From NCBI GenBank assembly GCA_036426205.1, contig CM071570.1, positions 6,527,747 to 6,591,746 on the forward strand: a DNA stretch of 64,000 nt, written 5' to 3'. The stretch is from Ascaphus truei (lineage: Eukaryota > Chordata > Amphibia > Anura > Ascaphidae). The position numbers and the translations under genes were made by a program. Below the pieces are notes generated by a model. That model was given only the letters and a program-made list of their open reading frames with translations, was not told the origin of the DNA and ran no database searches. This document shows positions 22,623-33,694 of this stretch, piece after piece (within the stretch, counting starts at the first letter, position 1; every line of letters starts with the position of its first letter).

Positions 22623-22986
22623 TACTGCTGCGGCCGAGTTTATTCGAGCATTTGCCCGTTCTCGGCCGCAGCAGTAACCTGGCGCGCGCCGGAGGGTGCC
22701 GGGCGCGCGCCGAAGCAGCGGAAGAGCGCCCTCCGATCGGGGCGCTCTCCCTCCCGCTGCCGGGTACGCCGGGTCCCCCGGAACCCCCTGCCGCCGTCCC
22801 CCACATCGCGGGACACCAGGGCTCCCTTGGGGAGCCCTGGACGCGCGTGCAGGGGTCGCTGGCACCCGATGACGCGTGACCGCGCATCGGTGCCGCGCGG
22901 CACGCCGAGGGAGTGGGGCTAGCAAGCCGGGGCATCCCCCGGCTTGCGGAACTAGCCCTGCTCGAATAAATCATGTCGGTAGTGTA
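22623..22986. mobile_element. GC-rich TA-flanked MITE, family C copy 2
   Basis: Left end TACTGCTGCGGCCGAGTT then TATTCGAGC. The right end on the reverse strand begins TACACTACCGACATGATT then TATTCGAGC. The interior is over-rich in GC and CpG and produces long spurious frames on both strands. Confidence 0.8.
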
Positions 22987-23680
22987 GAATGTACACTACT
23001 GTTCAGGCACACTGTACTGTATACTGTAGGCATGCTCAGTACAAGAGTATTAAAAAAAATAGAAGACACTTACAGCACAGTACTGTACTGTATGTACTTG
23101 TATGTACTGGCACTGTATAGAAGACACATACTGTATGTACAGTACTGTAATAGATGTAGAATAAATGCATAGTTTTTATTTTTCGGGTTTATTACACAGT
23201 ATACTGTTTATAAAAAAGTATTGTATACTGTACGACCGCAAAAATCAACATAGTGTACATCAGCCACTAAACTGTAGACTCCGGTAAGTGGGTTTTTAAA
23301 TCCGATTCAGCAATGTGCAGGCATTGTTACACAAAGCGATATTATCCATCGAAATCCCTCCATTAGCCGTTTTCTTTTCTGAGGAAAAACAAAAAGAAAA
23401 GTTTTACTGTAATGGTCTAAAGAAGTTCCCAGCCAGTCGCACCAATAATTTTCTCGGGGAACGTCTCCTGTTCACATGCGCATGCGCCTACCGTCAATGT
23501 AATGACACGCATACTGTTTGCGTTTCAAGAAGGTTCCAATGCGCATGCAGTATAGTACTGTAGAAGACGCTCAGCCAATAATATTGCTTACAGGAGAATC
23601 GCTTGACTTTTGAATCACACCGATATTGATACTGTATTGTCAAAATAAAAGAAACACAGAAAATAATACGGCAACAATAC
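22987..23680. other. Non-coding, with TACTGTAC motifs
   Basis: Many overlapping 'cagtactgtactgta' strings between 23000 and 23160. On the minus strand a strong splice acceptor (tttgtttttcctcag, about 23370-23384) could belong to the forkhead-like gene, but joining it to that gene's candidate donor gives an immediate stop. Confidence 0.35.
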
Positions 23681-24261
23681 TCACCATAGAATTTCCCATT
23701 CAGCTGGCGCCGGCGCCGGTCCACTGTCAGTCCAGCGTTCTTGATCATCCACGTCGATAGTTTGCAGCGGGACTAGTCCACCTGTAGTCAGCTGATGAGG
23801 CTGGAAATTGCTTAGGTACATGCAAGCTTGATCGAAACTGCACGCGAAATACGGCTCAGGCTCAGGGTTGTCACTGACGGCGGGACCGTCATTGGAAGCC
23901 GGTGCTGGTGCATTGCTTGGCAGCGACTGTCGTTTCTTAGTTGGTTTTAACACGACCCTTCGCCTTTTGCCATCTGCATGATCATAGATACAGGAAAAAG
24001 CCGGTGATACACACCAATACCCTCCAACAAATTGTGCTCAATACGATAAAAACAGGGATCGCTACATAACCTTTTCATTATTGCACGCTTCAACGTATGA
24101 GGAACTGGCGAAAATTTGTAAAAGTCATAGTTTTCAATAAAATACTGATAAATTTGAATAACTGTTGCCATCTTATCATTTGTTGCATTAATCGCGGCCC
24201 ATATCAAATACGCGTAACTTCTGTCGGGTTTTTGGAAAACGGGCTGCACTTGAACACTCAT
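23681..24261 (-). pseudogene. Diverged forkhead (winged-helix) protein with one frameshift
   Basis: The minus-strand frame from 24261 reads QKPDRSYAYLIWAAINATND, then QIYQYFIENYDFYKF, then DPCFYRIEHNLL. The match to forkhead helix 1 (KPPYSYIALI), helix 2 (IYQFI, FPFYR) and the strand after helix 3 (CFVKV) is clear. A one-base shift near 24035 leads to GYWCVSPAF in the next frame, equivalent to the GSYWTLDP wing, followed by a basic stretch, GKRRRVVLKPTKKR. The tail is acidic and proline-rich and ends at TGA 23681. The usual recognition helix WQNSIRHNLS is replaced by PHTLKRAIMKRLC, so DNA specificity would differ. A TATTAAAG lies about 60 nt upstream. It may belong to the nearby transposon cluster or be a degraded host-derived copy. 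Confidence 0.7.
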
Positions 24262-26280
24262 GGCGGGCGGGTCTCTGGAGAATAGTGTAACCGAAACTGG
24301 TCTTTGTCTTTCTTTAATATGAAAAGCGTAAATTGATACATTTTTGCAACCTCTTCCTTCAGTCTCAAGGCCAATTTACAATAGCACACTGTGGTATCTT
24401 TTTTACATGAAACACCTGCAAGTCGACACATTACTGAAGCGCATGCGCATTACAATTCATGAATATCTGCCATCTGGCGGACACGCGAAGAATTGCAACC
24501 TATTAAATCCGAACCATTCTCAATAAACGCATAAACCGTGCATGACCCGCGCATGACCCGTGGCTGGGAACGCAAAATGAATGCGGCATGCTCCAGGTGA
24601 AGTGCGTCGTATTCCAGGAAAAAGCCAGGGAGAAACCGGCGATGTGTTAGACTCAGATGTGCCGCAGCAGTATGGGGTGAAATCAGGATGCTGCACTTAT
24701 GAAGTGGGTCCAATTGTAATTTTACCGCACCCTCTACAGCTCAAGATGGCTGAAGGATGGTATGGACTAATTGTATGTGCTTTTTTGTTTCTGAACATTG
24801 GCTGTGATAAACCTTTACTGCAGTGACTTGTGAGGTTTCCAGGCAAGTATTTTTTCAGGACCTTCCCATGCATACCTCATATATTAGGTGCTTGATACCT
24901 CAGGGGGACCCCTGTTGGAACTTTGACATTTCACATTCATGCCTGTTTTCTTGTTCTGAGCACCACCTATAATGTTTTTGGATTTAGACGCTGGTACAAC
25001 CTGTTTTTAATTAGAAATAAATTCCCCTTTGTCATTCCATGTTGTAATATACTTTGTGTGGCACATTTTACTGAGCAATAACGCAGCATTTTTCTTGAAG
25101 CGGTCATTCCCATTATTAACAACCACACGAATCATGGTGTATTATCTTTCGCGATATTATCCCACAGCTGAAATGGGGATATGGTGTTTCATCAGGAGGC
25201 ATTAATAGTGTTAAGCCTGTCATTACCCTTTCACCCTATTTAGCATGTACCAAGTATTTCTGCAAGAGAACACACTGCAAGAGTAGTGGTGTGTATTAAC
25301 AAAGCTTGTAAATCAAAGTCACGTGCTCACAAGTGTGCTGTCCGTGACAGATGGTGTGGTATGAATTGAGGGGAGACATTACTCATTTGGGTGACCTCTG
25401 CGGAAGGTGAAAAGTGGGTCAGCTCTGTACTGTAGGTAGCTGTGTTATGAACCCTTGTCCTATATGCAGGTCACATTCTCACAAGTGTGCCGTACATGAG
25501 GGCTCATTCTGGTCTCAGCCAGGGAGGAGACAGGAGACCAGGAGGAGACACATATACAGGAGAACGGGAGCAGATACAGGAGAAACTACCTTGAGAAGGA
25601 GATCTTTTTTATGACCATCGGGAGAAGGTGCACCACGTGGGGTTCGTGTTAGCCTGAAAACGTTTGGACTTAGAAGATTACAGATTCTCTCCACTGCATG
25701 CTGCCTACCTTGCATCTAGTAAGTAAGCATTTGTTCAAGTTATACATGGAGGAATTTCATTGCTGAAAAAAACAATACTGCGCAATGTTTTGTCCATGGT
25801 TCTTGTCTTACATCACAGGATAACAGCCTGCAGCAGAAAAAATCCCCCCTTTTTCAACGTGTTTTGGGAACTGAGTCCATTGTCTATTCATTTACCATTT
25901 AACATCTGAAAGAAAGGACTCCACTCTCATCACTTATATCCTTTCACTCACATTTATATTGTATTGTTTCACAATTGTTCATTTACTAATACCTTTGTAC
26001 ACTTTGCGCCAGGTTCGTTTTCTATATTTGTATTGTACATGACCCTGTCATTAAATGTTACGCTCCTGCATATAAAATTAGGGGATGCATATATTTTAGC
26101 ATTCTTATTAGCAATCCTGTCATTACATTTAGCCCACGCTTAGCAGTGTAATAATAATAATAATATGAGTTAGCACTGGGTGAGTTCGTGTTAAAGCTTT
26201 CGGAAATGCAGTGCAGTACTGTACGTCTGCAAAGAAAATTGTTACTTTTGAAACATTAACACACAGATATCAACATTGCA
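24262..26280. other. Unassigned non-coding DNA
   Basis: No domain-bearing frame. Several 'gcgcatgcgc' sites lie near 24430-24460. A short tandem-like purine stretch with 'caggagac' units lies at 25520-25590. Nothing else stands out. Confidence 0.3.
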
Positions 26281-26456
26281 GTTTAGTCCATTTAGCCCTG
26301 AAGAGAAGAGATCTGACGAGTCACAAACAGTATCGGATGACCTTATCCAAAGCCTCAGCAGAGTTTTTAATTATGGATGAAACGTCCGCACCAATTCCAA
26401 AGACGAGTGCCCTCCGTGCATGGGAGTCTGAGGCTCCAGCAACATTTAGTGAGTGA
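26270..26456 (+). pseudogene. Possible degraded exon
   Basis: After an acceptor-like AG (acattgcag, 26272-26280) one frame reads FSPFSPEEKRSDESQTVSDD and then LIQSLSRVF before a stop. The neighbouring frame continues IMDETSAPIPKTSALRAWES up to a donor-like GTGAGTGAG at 26449. The composition looks like real protein with one frameshift, but I do not recognise the family. Confidence 0.25.
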
Positions 26457-26750
26457 GTATTATTTGTATTTACGGAGATTGCTGTTAGTGAACATTTGGC
26501 TATTATGCTGAACTTTGAATACTTTCTCTATGAAGATTGATTGCTAATGTTCTTTTCTTTTATTGAACATTTTATAATATAAACTTATTTTAATTTTAAA
26601 AGTATATTTTTGGGTGTCCTAAGGCCTCCCCTGCTCACCACCCATGCTCAAGAACTACAGTAGCAGCCAATTTTAACAGCTCCCATGAGAATTTCTGAAC
26701 CAGTCAGCATTACATACAGTGGGTTGTCCATTACAATTCTCTGTGAAGTG

Positions 26751-26754
<4 letters not shown>

Positions 26755-26811
<57 letters not shown>

Positions 26812-26836
26812 ACACAACACACACACACACACCACA

Positions 26837-26882
<46 letters not shown>
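26755..26882. repeat. (CA)n microsatellite
   Basis: About 60 CA units with a short 'cacaccacac' interruption in the middle. Confidence 0.95.
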
Positions 26883-26885
<3 letters not shown>

Positions 26886-27945
26886 AAAGAAGAGAAACTG
26901 TCCAAATGTGTGTGTAGGGGGTGCTGAGCGGTTACCGTATATCTCAGGGTGCTGGATCTTCGTGCAGGCCTGGAGTGTTGAGCAAGAAAAAGGAAATGTG
27001 CGCAGGAATTTTCTTTTAACATTATAAAACAATCAGCTATGGGCAGCAACAGAACAGATTTCCAGATACAAAAGATAGGTTATTTTTACATGCAGACACA
27101 TACACCCATGTTAAATCAACCATGAGGCTTGTAGGTAGAGCAGCTCTTTTTCAAGCCTTTCCCCTGTTGCCATAACCAGAGCTGGAACCTTCTCCAACAA
27201 TTCTTCAGCAACTCCTCCAGGTCTCCTCAATGAGCCCCCGTGGGAAGAACCCACTTCCTACTATGGCAGGCTACTGGTTCAGTGTAGTATCTGAAGGGCC
27301 CCTATACTGGGAGACTTGCCCTAACTAGAAAACAAAAACATCTGCTCATTCCCCCTTATTATAGGGGTAGGAATCCTGGAGATCCCCTCAACAAGGGTCT
27401 ACTAAAGATATGAGGAAGAGAATCCAGATCCCTAATATTTATAACCTTGCCCCTGTTGCTGGGCAGGAAAAGAGAAGGCCTTAACGACTGAATCATCCCC
27501 TAATGGGTTGACCTTTCCAGTACCATCTGTAAAACATGAACTGCCCAATGACCAATCTAGATGATTTGCAACATGAAATAAGTAACATGAAACTAGGGCC
27601 TGTAAGAGGATGTAACCATTCAAATTGTGGTCTCCTCTCTTAGCACTCCCTCCTTCTCGATGTGCACACTTATCTCCATTCCCTGTCTCCTGCTCTTCTT
27701 GCTGTCTCTCTCTCTCTGTCTCATCTCCCCTCCTTGCTGTCTCTACTCCACTCCTCCTCCATCATGATCTGCTACTCTTTGCACTTGCTCCTACCCTCTG
27801 GGACAGTAGCCATAGAGAACAGAAACATTTACAAAGAGTGAGAAAACAGCAAACACAGAAAAAAAAGGGAGGGCATAATGAGATGCAGGGAGAGAGGTAG
27901 GAGGGGAGAGTTCCCAGGAATTAGGGGAGATGAGGAGTAGGGTTG
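26883..27945. other. Unassigned non-coding DNA
   Basis: No supported gene. Pyrimidine-rich stretch at 27640-27740. The region may be an old LTR remnant, but I see no paired termini. Confidence 0.3.
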
Positions 27946-27950
27946 AAAGA

Positions 27951-28131
27951 GTGATGTCAGACGCAATGCGCAATGATGTCACGCGTCCTGACGTGCCCCT
28001 GCACCGCCCCCGCCCCCATCTCCCTCTTTACAGGGAGGATGTGGGTTAGTTGCCATGACGGGGACGGGGGGGCGGTGCAGGGGCGTGTCAGGACGCGTGA
28101 CGTCATTGCGCATTGCGTCTGACGTCACTGC
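27951..28131. repeat. CpG-rich foldback with CRE-like sites
   Basis: The arm at 27951-28018 (gtgatgtcagacgcaatgcg, then cacgcgtcctgacgtgcccc) is the near-perfect reverse complement of 28064-28131. The right arm carries two TGACGTCA palindromes, the full consensus for CREB/ATF factors. The left arm carries the matching sites with TGATGTCA. Confidence 0.85.
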
Positions 28132-28184
28132 GCTTGGGGGCGTATCCATTTGAGGGCAATTTTTGGCGCGAATAGGGTAAACCC

Positions 28185-28300
28185 AAATAGTATTTAAAGG
28201 TTGGCATAGGGTGAACATATCACTCCTTGATAAAGTACCACCAGGTACGAAACGCGTAGGAGGGTACTTACCTCCGTTTTTTAAACAGGGATCAATAAAA
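28185..28300 (+). ncRNA. Hammerhead-ribozyme-like module with TATA-like box and AATAAA
   Basis: TATTTAAAGG lies at about 28191. The module at 28223-28262 shows stem I CTCC/GGAG (28223-28226 with 28259-28262), core TTGATAA, a perfect 5-bp stem II GTACC/GGTAC (28235-28239 with 28244-28248, loop ACCA), then GAAA, CGCG and TA as the cleavage triplet GUA. AATAAA is at 28294-28299. Changes from the canonical CTGATGA (C to T, G to A) and one extra A probably reduce activity. This is the best folded of the plus-strand copies. Confidence 0.6.
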
Positions 28301-28429
28301 GATTATATTTTTATCAGTTTTTTTTGGTGTGGGACCCACTCTATTTCTAAGGCTGTGCGTTGGAGTGTTTTACCCTTTGGATTTTGAAATGGATTTCATT
28401 TTATAAAAAATGGATTTCGAGATTTGCCC

Positions 28430-28970
28430 GAGATTCTCTCAAAATTTGCCGGGGCAGACTAATGGCCCATCGGAGTAACACAGGGGGGGGTCCCTGCTGT
28501 GTTATTCCTACCGGGGTCTGACTTTCTGTAAGAGATGCGCAGTAAGAGATAAGCTGAATCAGTCACTCTAACTGCGCACCTCTCACAGGCGATCGCGGGG
28601 GTTCTATTTAATTTTAAACATTACAGTAATGTAGCACGGGGTCTCCCGAGCTGAACCGCATTGATTTCAGTTCCAGGGACCCCCTACTTCCCGAGATACA
28701 GGCCCCATTATGGGGTGCCAGTATCCCCGCCATGTATAGATCCTGTGGGTCACGTGACTGTAGATTGAAATCCACTTTGTCCCGCTCAGGATGTAAAAAT
28801 GTAAGCAGCTTCATCACCGTAGCAGCTACCCGCTAAGGTAATGATTTTATATTGGGGAAGGGGGGGTGTTTGATACTAGTGTGCGTGAGCAGGTGGTCCC
28901 TGAGCTGAACAAAGTTGATTTCAGCTTCGGGGACCCCCTACTTCCTGAGAGAACGGCCGCTGCATCTGTA
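28430..28970. mobile_element. MITE fragment with GCTGCATCTGTA end
   Basis: The right end matches the family A terminus. The interior carries 'taatggcccatcgga', two copies of the 'gctgaac...ggaccccctactt' cassette (28645-28690, 28890-28950) and 'aggcgatcgcgggggtt'. The left terminus is not visible. Confidence 0.6.
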
Positions 28971-29019
28971 CAAATAGCTTTATAAACACAGATCTATTGT
29001 CAAAAGTTTGTGTATACAA

Positions 29020-29110
29020 TATTTATGTATAGAAAGGGCTTGTTTTTGGCTTGAAACGTCGTTCAAATTTTATTGTTTGTATCTCATGATATGTTAAATA
29101 AATGACTCTT
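29020..29110 (+). ncRNA. Degenerate hammerhead-like module followed by AATAAA
   Basis: GAAACGTC lies at 29053-29060 after 'gggcttgtttttggctt', and AATAAA follows near 29097. The CTGATGA half is not recognisable. Confidence 0.3.
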
Positions 29111-29689
29111 TACATTTTTCTAATTCTGGAGTATCATAGACATTCTCTACATGTTAGGCTATATGTCATATTGTAAATACAGTTTGTACAGTAATTGAAT
29201 ATATTGATACACTGCATATATAGTAATACTTTTACGTACATCACATGTTTCACATATACATCTTATGTAAGTGTACTAATATATTTTTAAAATAGATATA
29301 TTTATTATGATAGATGTATATATGATAAATAAGTCACAGCCTAGCACCATCTCAAAACAGCAAGAGACATATAAAATAAATAAGTCACTGCATAAATTGT
29401 ATGATTAACTTTTACCCAATGCTGTGTGTGCATGCGTGCTGAGCATCAAGCCCGGCATGCACCTGTACTGTTTGTATGCACGCACTGTACAGTAGTCCGA
29501 CTTCTGCCGTGCATTGTTGTCCTCTTGGAAAAGAATATGTTGGCGGCACATATTAATGTCCTCCAATGACGTGGAATTGTATTTTCCAATTCCATAACGC
29601 AACATGTCGTAGTAGGATAACAAAACAAAAGTTTGAGTCAAAATGAGACACATTTTTCCCCATGAAGGTGTGTTAACATGAAAAGCAAG

Positions 29690-30057
29690 TACAGTAGCGA
29701 CATACTTTATCGCACTAAATGCCGGCGGCATGCCGGGATCTACCCCAGCTGCCGCCAGTAATATCCGCGCGCCGCCGCGTTTCCCACACGCACCCCCCCT
29801 CCACCTCGCGCGCAATTTACTATCCTTCCGGACCCCGAGCCCGGCTTCTGCTCTGCCCCTCTGCTTCCCCGCACCCCCGCTTACCTTAATTTGATGTCCA
29901 GGGGTGTCGGGGAAGCCTGGGGAAGCCGGGGAAGCCGGGGAAGCCGGGCGCGCCTGTGACTGTGACGTCACAGTGCGCCGCCACGCGCCGCGGCTACCCG
30001 CTTCCCAGCCTCATACAGCCAGCGGCATTTGCTCGAATAAGAGCTGCCGCTGCTGTA
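29690..30057. mobile_element. GC-rich TA-flanked MITE, family C copy 3
   Basis: The left end is TACAGTAGCGACATACTTTA, then CACTAAATGCCGGCGGC. On the reverse strand the right end is TACAGCAGCGGCAGCTCTTA, then GAGCAAATGCCGCTGGC. The arms pair over about 45 bases. The interior has a short tandem of 'ggggaagcc' units at 29908-29948. Confidence 0.85.
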
Positions 30058-30085
30058 TAGCCAGGGCTGGTCCAGCTATCTTTCT

Positions 30086-30710
30086 GCCTTCCTGTGACAT
30101 AAGTTCTGATAGCTACAGACAGTGACAGGCAATCCTGTGGGGTTTGTTCCCTCCCCCCCTCATGCATCCTCCCTGAGAGGCAGGAGAGGTGGTGACACTG
30201 GGTCTGTGTTGCTGCCTATCATGGTGCAGACCCCGTGCCCTCCCCTTTTGCATTAGGCAGGAGGCATTCCAAATTATACGGCACCCCTCACCCCTCCTGG
30301 GGAGATGAGGTCAGTTGTGCCTTCCCACCTGGAGAAGAGAGAGGAGCTCAGCCCCTCCTGGGGTTGAGTGAACCAAGATCTGTGCATAGCACAAGGCCTA
30401 AAACATTAACTGCTGGCCCGCACCATCCAAGGGCCTGAATCCCATTCTCCACTATGTGCAACACTGATATAACATCTGCAGTGGCTGCTATAAATAAAGA
30501 CCCCTTTTATATACTTCTGGCTAAGTCCCACTCTATTGGACAGAAGTATAGGAGAAAAGAACTGCCATGGTAGGGACTGCATGCAGCTCTGCTGTAGCCT
30601 GCTATGACTGGAGGCGCTGTCACTGAATGAAGAGAACCTGAGGATCACCTAAAGCCTGTCCGGTTCCCCACAACATTGCGGAAGCTCATCTCTCCTGGAC
30701 CCTCACAGGT
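30086..30710 (+). repeat. LTR-like sequence
   Basis: Starts TGTGACATAAG, has AATAAA at about 30495 in 'tataaataaag', and could end at CCTCACA near 30706. The start resembles the Gypsy LTR start at 63979. No target duplication was found, so limits are uncertain. Confidence 0.3.
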
Positions 30711-30863
30711 AACCAGCACCACACGTACCTGTAGCCTAGGCAAGATCTCTCGGGGGGAGCAGTGCTATACAAGTACAGCTACAACTGTAGCTTGCTCTCT
30801 TCCTTCTATTGTACACCGGCAACACCATAATATAATTCAAATGTAGGATCTCAGACGTCTAAA

Positions 30864-30922
30864 TGTAACATAGGTTGAACTTGATGGACGTGTATTTTTT
30901 CAACCTCATCTACTATGTAACT
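30864..30922. repeat. Short ancient palindromic repeat
   Basis: The sequence 'acataggttgaacttgat' followed by 'ttcaacctcatctactatgt' forms a short inverted repeat. It is a style of MITE common in amphibians and other vertebrates; that statement is general knowledge, not a search result. Confidence 0.5.
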
Positions 30923-31566
30923 GCAACATGCCCAATAGCACGAGCCACATTGCACTTAGGGTTCAGGATGGTCAGCCACAAGCCAATAAAGTAAAGCTAA
31001 TTTGCTTGGGAAAACCACAGTTTGCTTGAATTGTAAAAATGTATTTGGAATGCATTAAGCATTCAATGCTGTCGCCAGTGACTGCTGCAAAGTGGCTATG
31101 CAGATAACTGGAGTGAAGTGATCTAGTCAGGCATGTTAATAAGGGAACCGACTTCCAACACTTGCTTAATATTCTTGAATTCCTTTCTGCCGTGAGGAGC
31201 ATTTACATAACTGGGACTCATCCAGGAACATAAGACTTTGATCCTCGTCTACCAGCTACCAAGTAGATGTCTAAGGCTGAGAAGCTAGCTGTTCACTTTT
31301 AAATTGTATCCAGCTAATACATGCTGTACGGTACATCTTACTGTTACAGATATCTTAGAGGATATCAATGCTGTGATGTCCAGGACAATATGTAGCCAGA
31401 GTATATACTTATCGTTGAGTTGATTGCTACATTTAAGCTACCGAGCAATAGGGATAAAAACTCACACATTCCCAGCCATACTTATAAAAAGCCTCTGATT
31501 TCAGAGTTAAAAGGTAAATCAGGAAGCGAGCTTTAGCACCAAAAGAAACCAGATGATTCAGTGAAG
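30923..31566. other. Unassigned non-coding DNA
   Basis: No supported gene, RNA or repeat boundary is visible. Confidence 0.3.
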
Positions 31567-31877
31567 TACAGATGCAGCAACGAGTATCCGAACACTTGCC
31601 TTTGAAAATCTGGGGCAATCTCCCAGTAATGCTGCAACATTTCTGTGACATTTCTGCAGACAGACCAATGGCCCATCGGATTAACACAGCAGGAGGTCCC
31701 TGGCAGTCTCATTCAAACTGAATCAAACTGAATGGAACTGCGGGGACCCTCCGCTTTGTTAATTCGATGGGCCATTAAGAATCTCACAGAAATGTTGCAA
31801 CAATGCTGCGGAATTTACTGTGAGACTGCCCCAGAATTTCCCAGGCAAGAGTTCTAATACTCGTGGCTGCATCTGTA
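31567..31877. mobile_element. Palindromic TA-flanked MITE, family A copy 2
   Basis: Begins TACAGATGCAGCAACGAGTA and ends CTCGTGGCTGCATCTGTA. It carries the same inner cassette as copy 1 ('aatggcccatcggatta', 'tcattcaaactgaat') and is slightly longer. TA flanks both ends. Confidence 0.9.
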
Positions 31878-32464
31878 GGTGCAGTATCGTAAGAAATGGG
31901 TCAACATTCGCTTAAGTTTTGCAGAAATGGCAAATTTGCAACAACAAAAAAAATGTCAAGTATCGATTGTCAATACGCAAGGCCACATGCTCCTTTATAT
32001 ACTGCCATTGCTGTGTTTTTGAGTAATATTTTATAAAATTATGGCAACATTCTGGTGAATTTGGGAAAATTGTGGCAATGCAAAATTTTAATCAAATGAG
32101 AAAACCACAAAAAAATACTTAGATAAATGAGTTTATAAAAAACAGTTTTTTTCCTTATTGCACAAAGGAAATATACTGGTGAGGTTACTACTGCACAGCT
32201 CAATCTCATCTCCCTTCATTACCCTAACACAAATACTGTACTGTACAATATGTAATGTATTTAAAATAAAAATGACCTTCAGATACTGTATGTGAAAAAA
32301 GTGACCAGGTAAATACAGTATTACTGCATGTTTATTTGTATTACATCTCTTCAAGAGAAAAAGAAAATTCAAAACCTCCAGTCTCCTGATTTTTATATTT
32401 CTCCATGTCCTGACTATTATTAATCCAAAAGGAGAGAGCAACCGCTGGGTACAGTACAAAAGAC

Positions 32465-32535
32465 ACGTTTTATTCAAACGTAAAGAAGGAAAGCTGACGT
32501 TTTGTTCCACATAGACCTTCATCAGACCTAAAATA
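32465..32535 (-). ncRNA. Hammerhead-like module with canonical CTGATGA
   Basis: On the minus strand CTGATGA lies at 32525-32519, followed by AGGTCTATGTGGAAC and AAAACGTC, with AATAAA 25 nt further on (32474-32469). The 5' core half is fully canonical and GTC fits the cleavage rule. The GAAA has become AAAA and stem II is imperfect. Confidence 0.45.
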
Positions 32536-33119
32536 CAAACAAAAACCACACCAATATATACCCTTAACTATTAGGCAAATCACAGAGTTCTGAAGTGTGT
32601 GGGCAGGCATGGCGCACATAGCCTGAAGAGACGCGATGTAACCATAAGCCCAAGAGAAGCCAAAGTCCCATAATAACTAGGGCTTTTCAGGTGTGGGCGC
32701 TGCCAAAGATAGCTTACCCAGGATGTCTCCAAGGTCTGTTTGCCTTAGAGTATGCTGACTTGGAATGATAGCCTCTAGGTTCTCTGTTTGTATTTCCAGT
32801 TAGTCTTGGACACTGACACTAACCGTGAACCACTGTAGAGCTTTGAACGTTGTCTGCTTACAAAGTTCCTCTGTCTCCCCTGTCTGTAAACATGGAAAAT
32901 CAAGTGCAGACCAATCAGAAAATAAATTGTCTTTGCTGAACCAATCAGAGGATGAGGGCTCATCAGAGATAGACCAATTAGGGCTGTGGGTGGTGACAGT
33001 GATTTAGGACAGTCCACAGGGGCAGGCTGAAGGGGAGGGGGGAATTGAAATTGACAAGTAGAAATCGAGCCGTCTGGGCTAAGATTCAGGCCTCGGTTCC
33101 AGTTTCAGCTCAATTCCTA

Positions 33120-33694
33120 TGTGAGGGAGTGAAGGGGTTAACTCCCTCTGCCAGGATAACGAGACCACACCCTACCTTTCAGGTCTGCTATTGTGTTTTT
33201 ATAAAATCCTGATTGAGCGGGGTTAAAAGGCAGGAAGTTCCTGCCTTTTCAGCATTCCTGAACCAGCAAGAGAGAATGGTAACCGGAGCATCGCCTCGGA
33301 CTGGCTGGGATTCAAACCCAGCACCAAGCTCCAAGTCTGCAGGAACCCATGGCTTCTTTTTTTTACAAAGGGATTTACATGGGAACAGCAGGGGCTCAAA
33401 ACCCTGCATCACATACAGTAGAAGCCTGCAAGGAAACAGGACAGTAGCTGCCCAGAAGGACTTCCTAGGAACAGCAGGACATCACAGCCTACAACAGAAG
33501 GTTGCTGGAGACAGTTTGGACCGTTACCGTTACCAAGATAAGGACTTTAAAAGACTGATTATGTTGTGCTGCACTGCCTATCTATGTGCCTTGATAAGTT
33601 GTTTTCCCAACCCTGGAAATAAAGTCCTTTATTTTGGCAAATAACTATTGTGTGGACTCCTAACTGATCTTACCTACAAGGCCAATCCGTCACA
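33120..33694 (+). repeat. LTR-like sequence ending GTCACA
   Basis: An AATAAAG lies near 33621, then 'tttattttggcaaataac', and the block ends CCAATCCGTCACA. The layout of poly(A) signal and U5-like end suggests a solo LTR. The 5' boundary and target duplication are not seen. The 143-codon frame inside is not a gene. Confidence 0.35.

Noticed and set aside
22539..22925. 120-130-codon frames on both strands
   Set aside because: Same reason: GC-rich MITE interior, overlapping on opposite strands.
23360..23384. Second exon for the forkhead-like gene
   Set aside because: The acceptor is strong, but joining to the donor at the gene's end gives an immediate stop.
33213..33644. 143-codon plus frame
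   Set aside because: It falls in an LTR-like block with a poly(A) signal; residues show no family.
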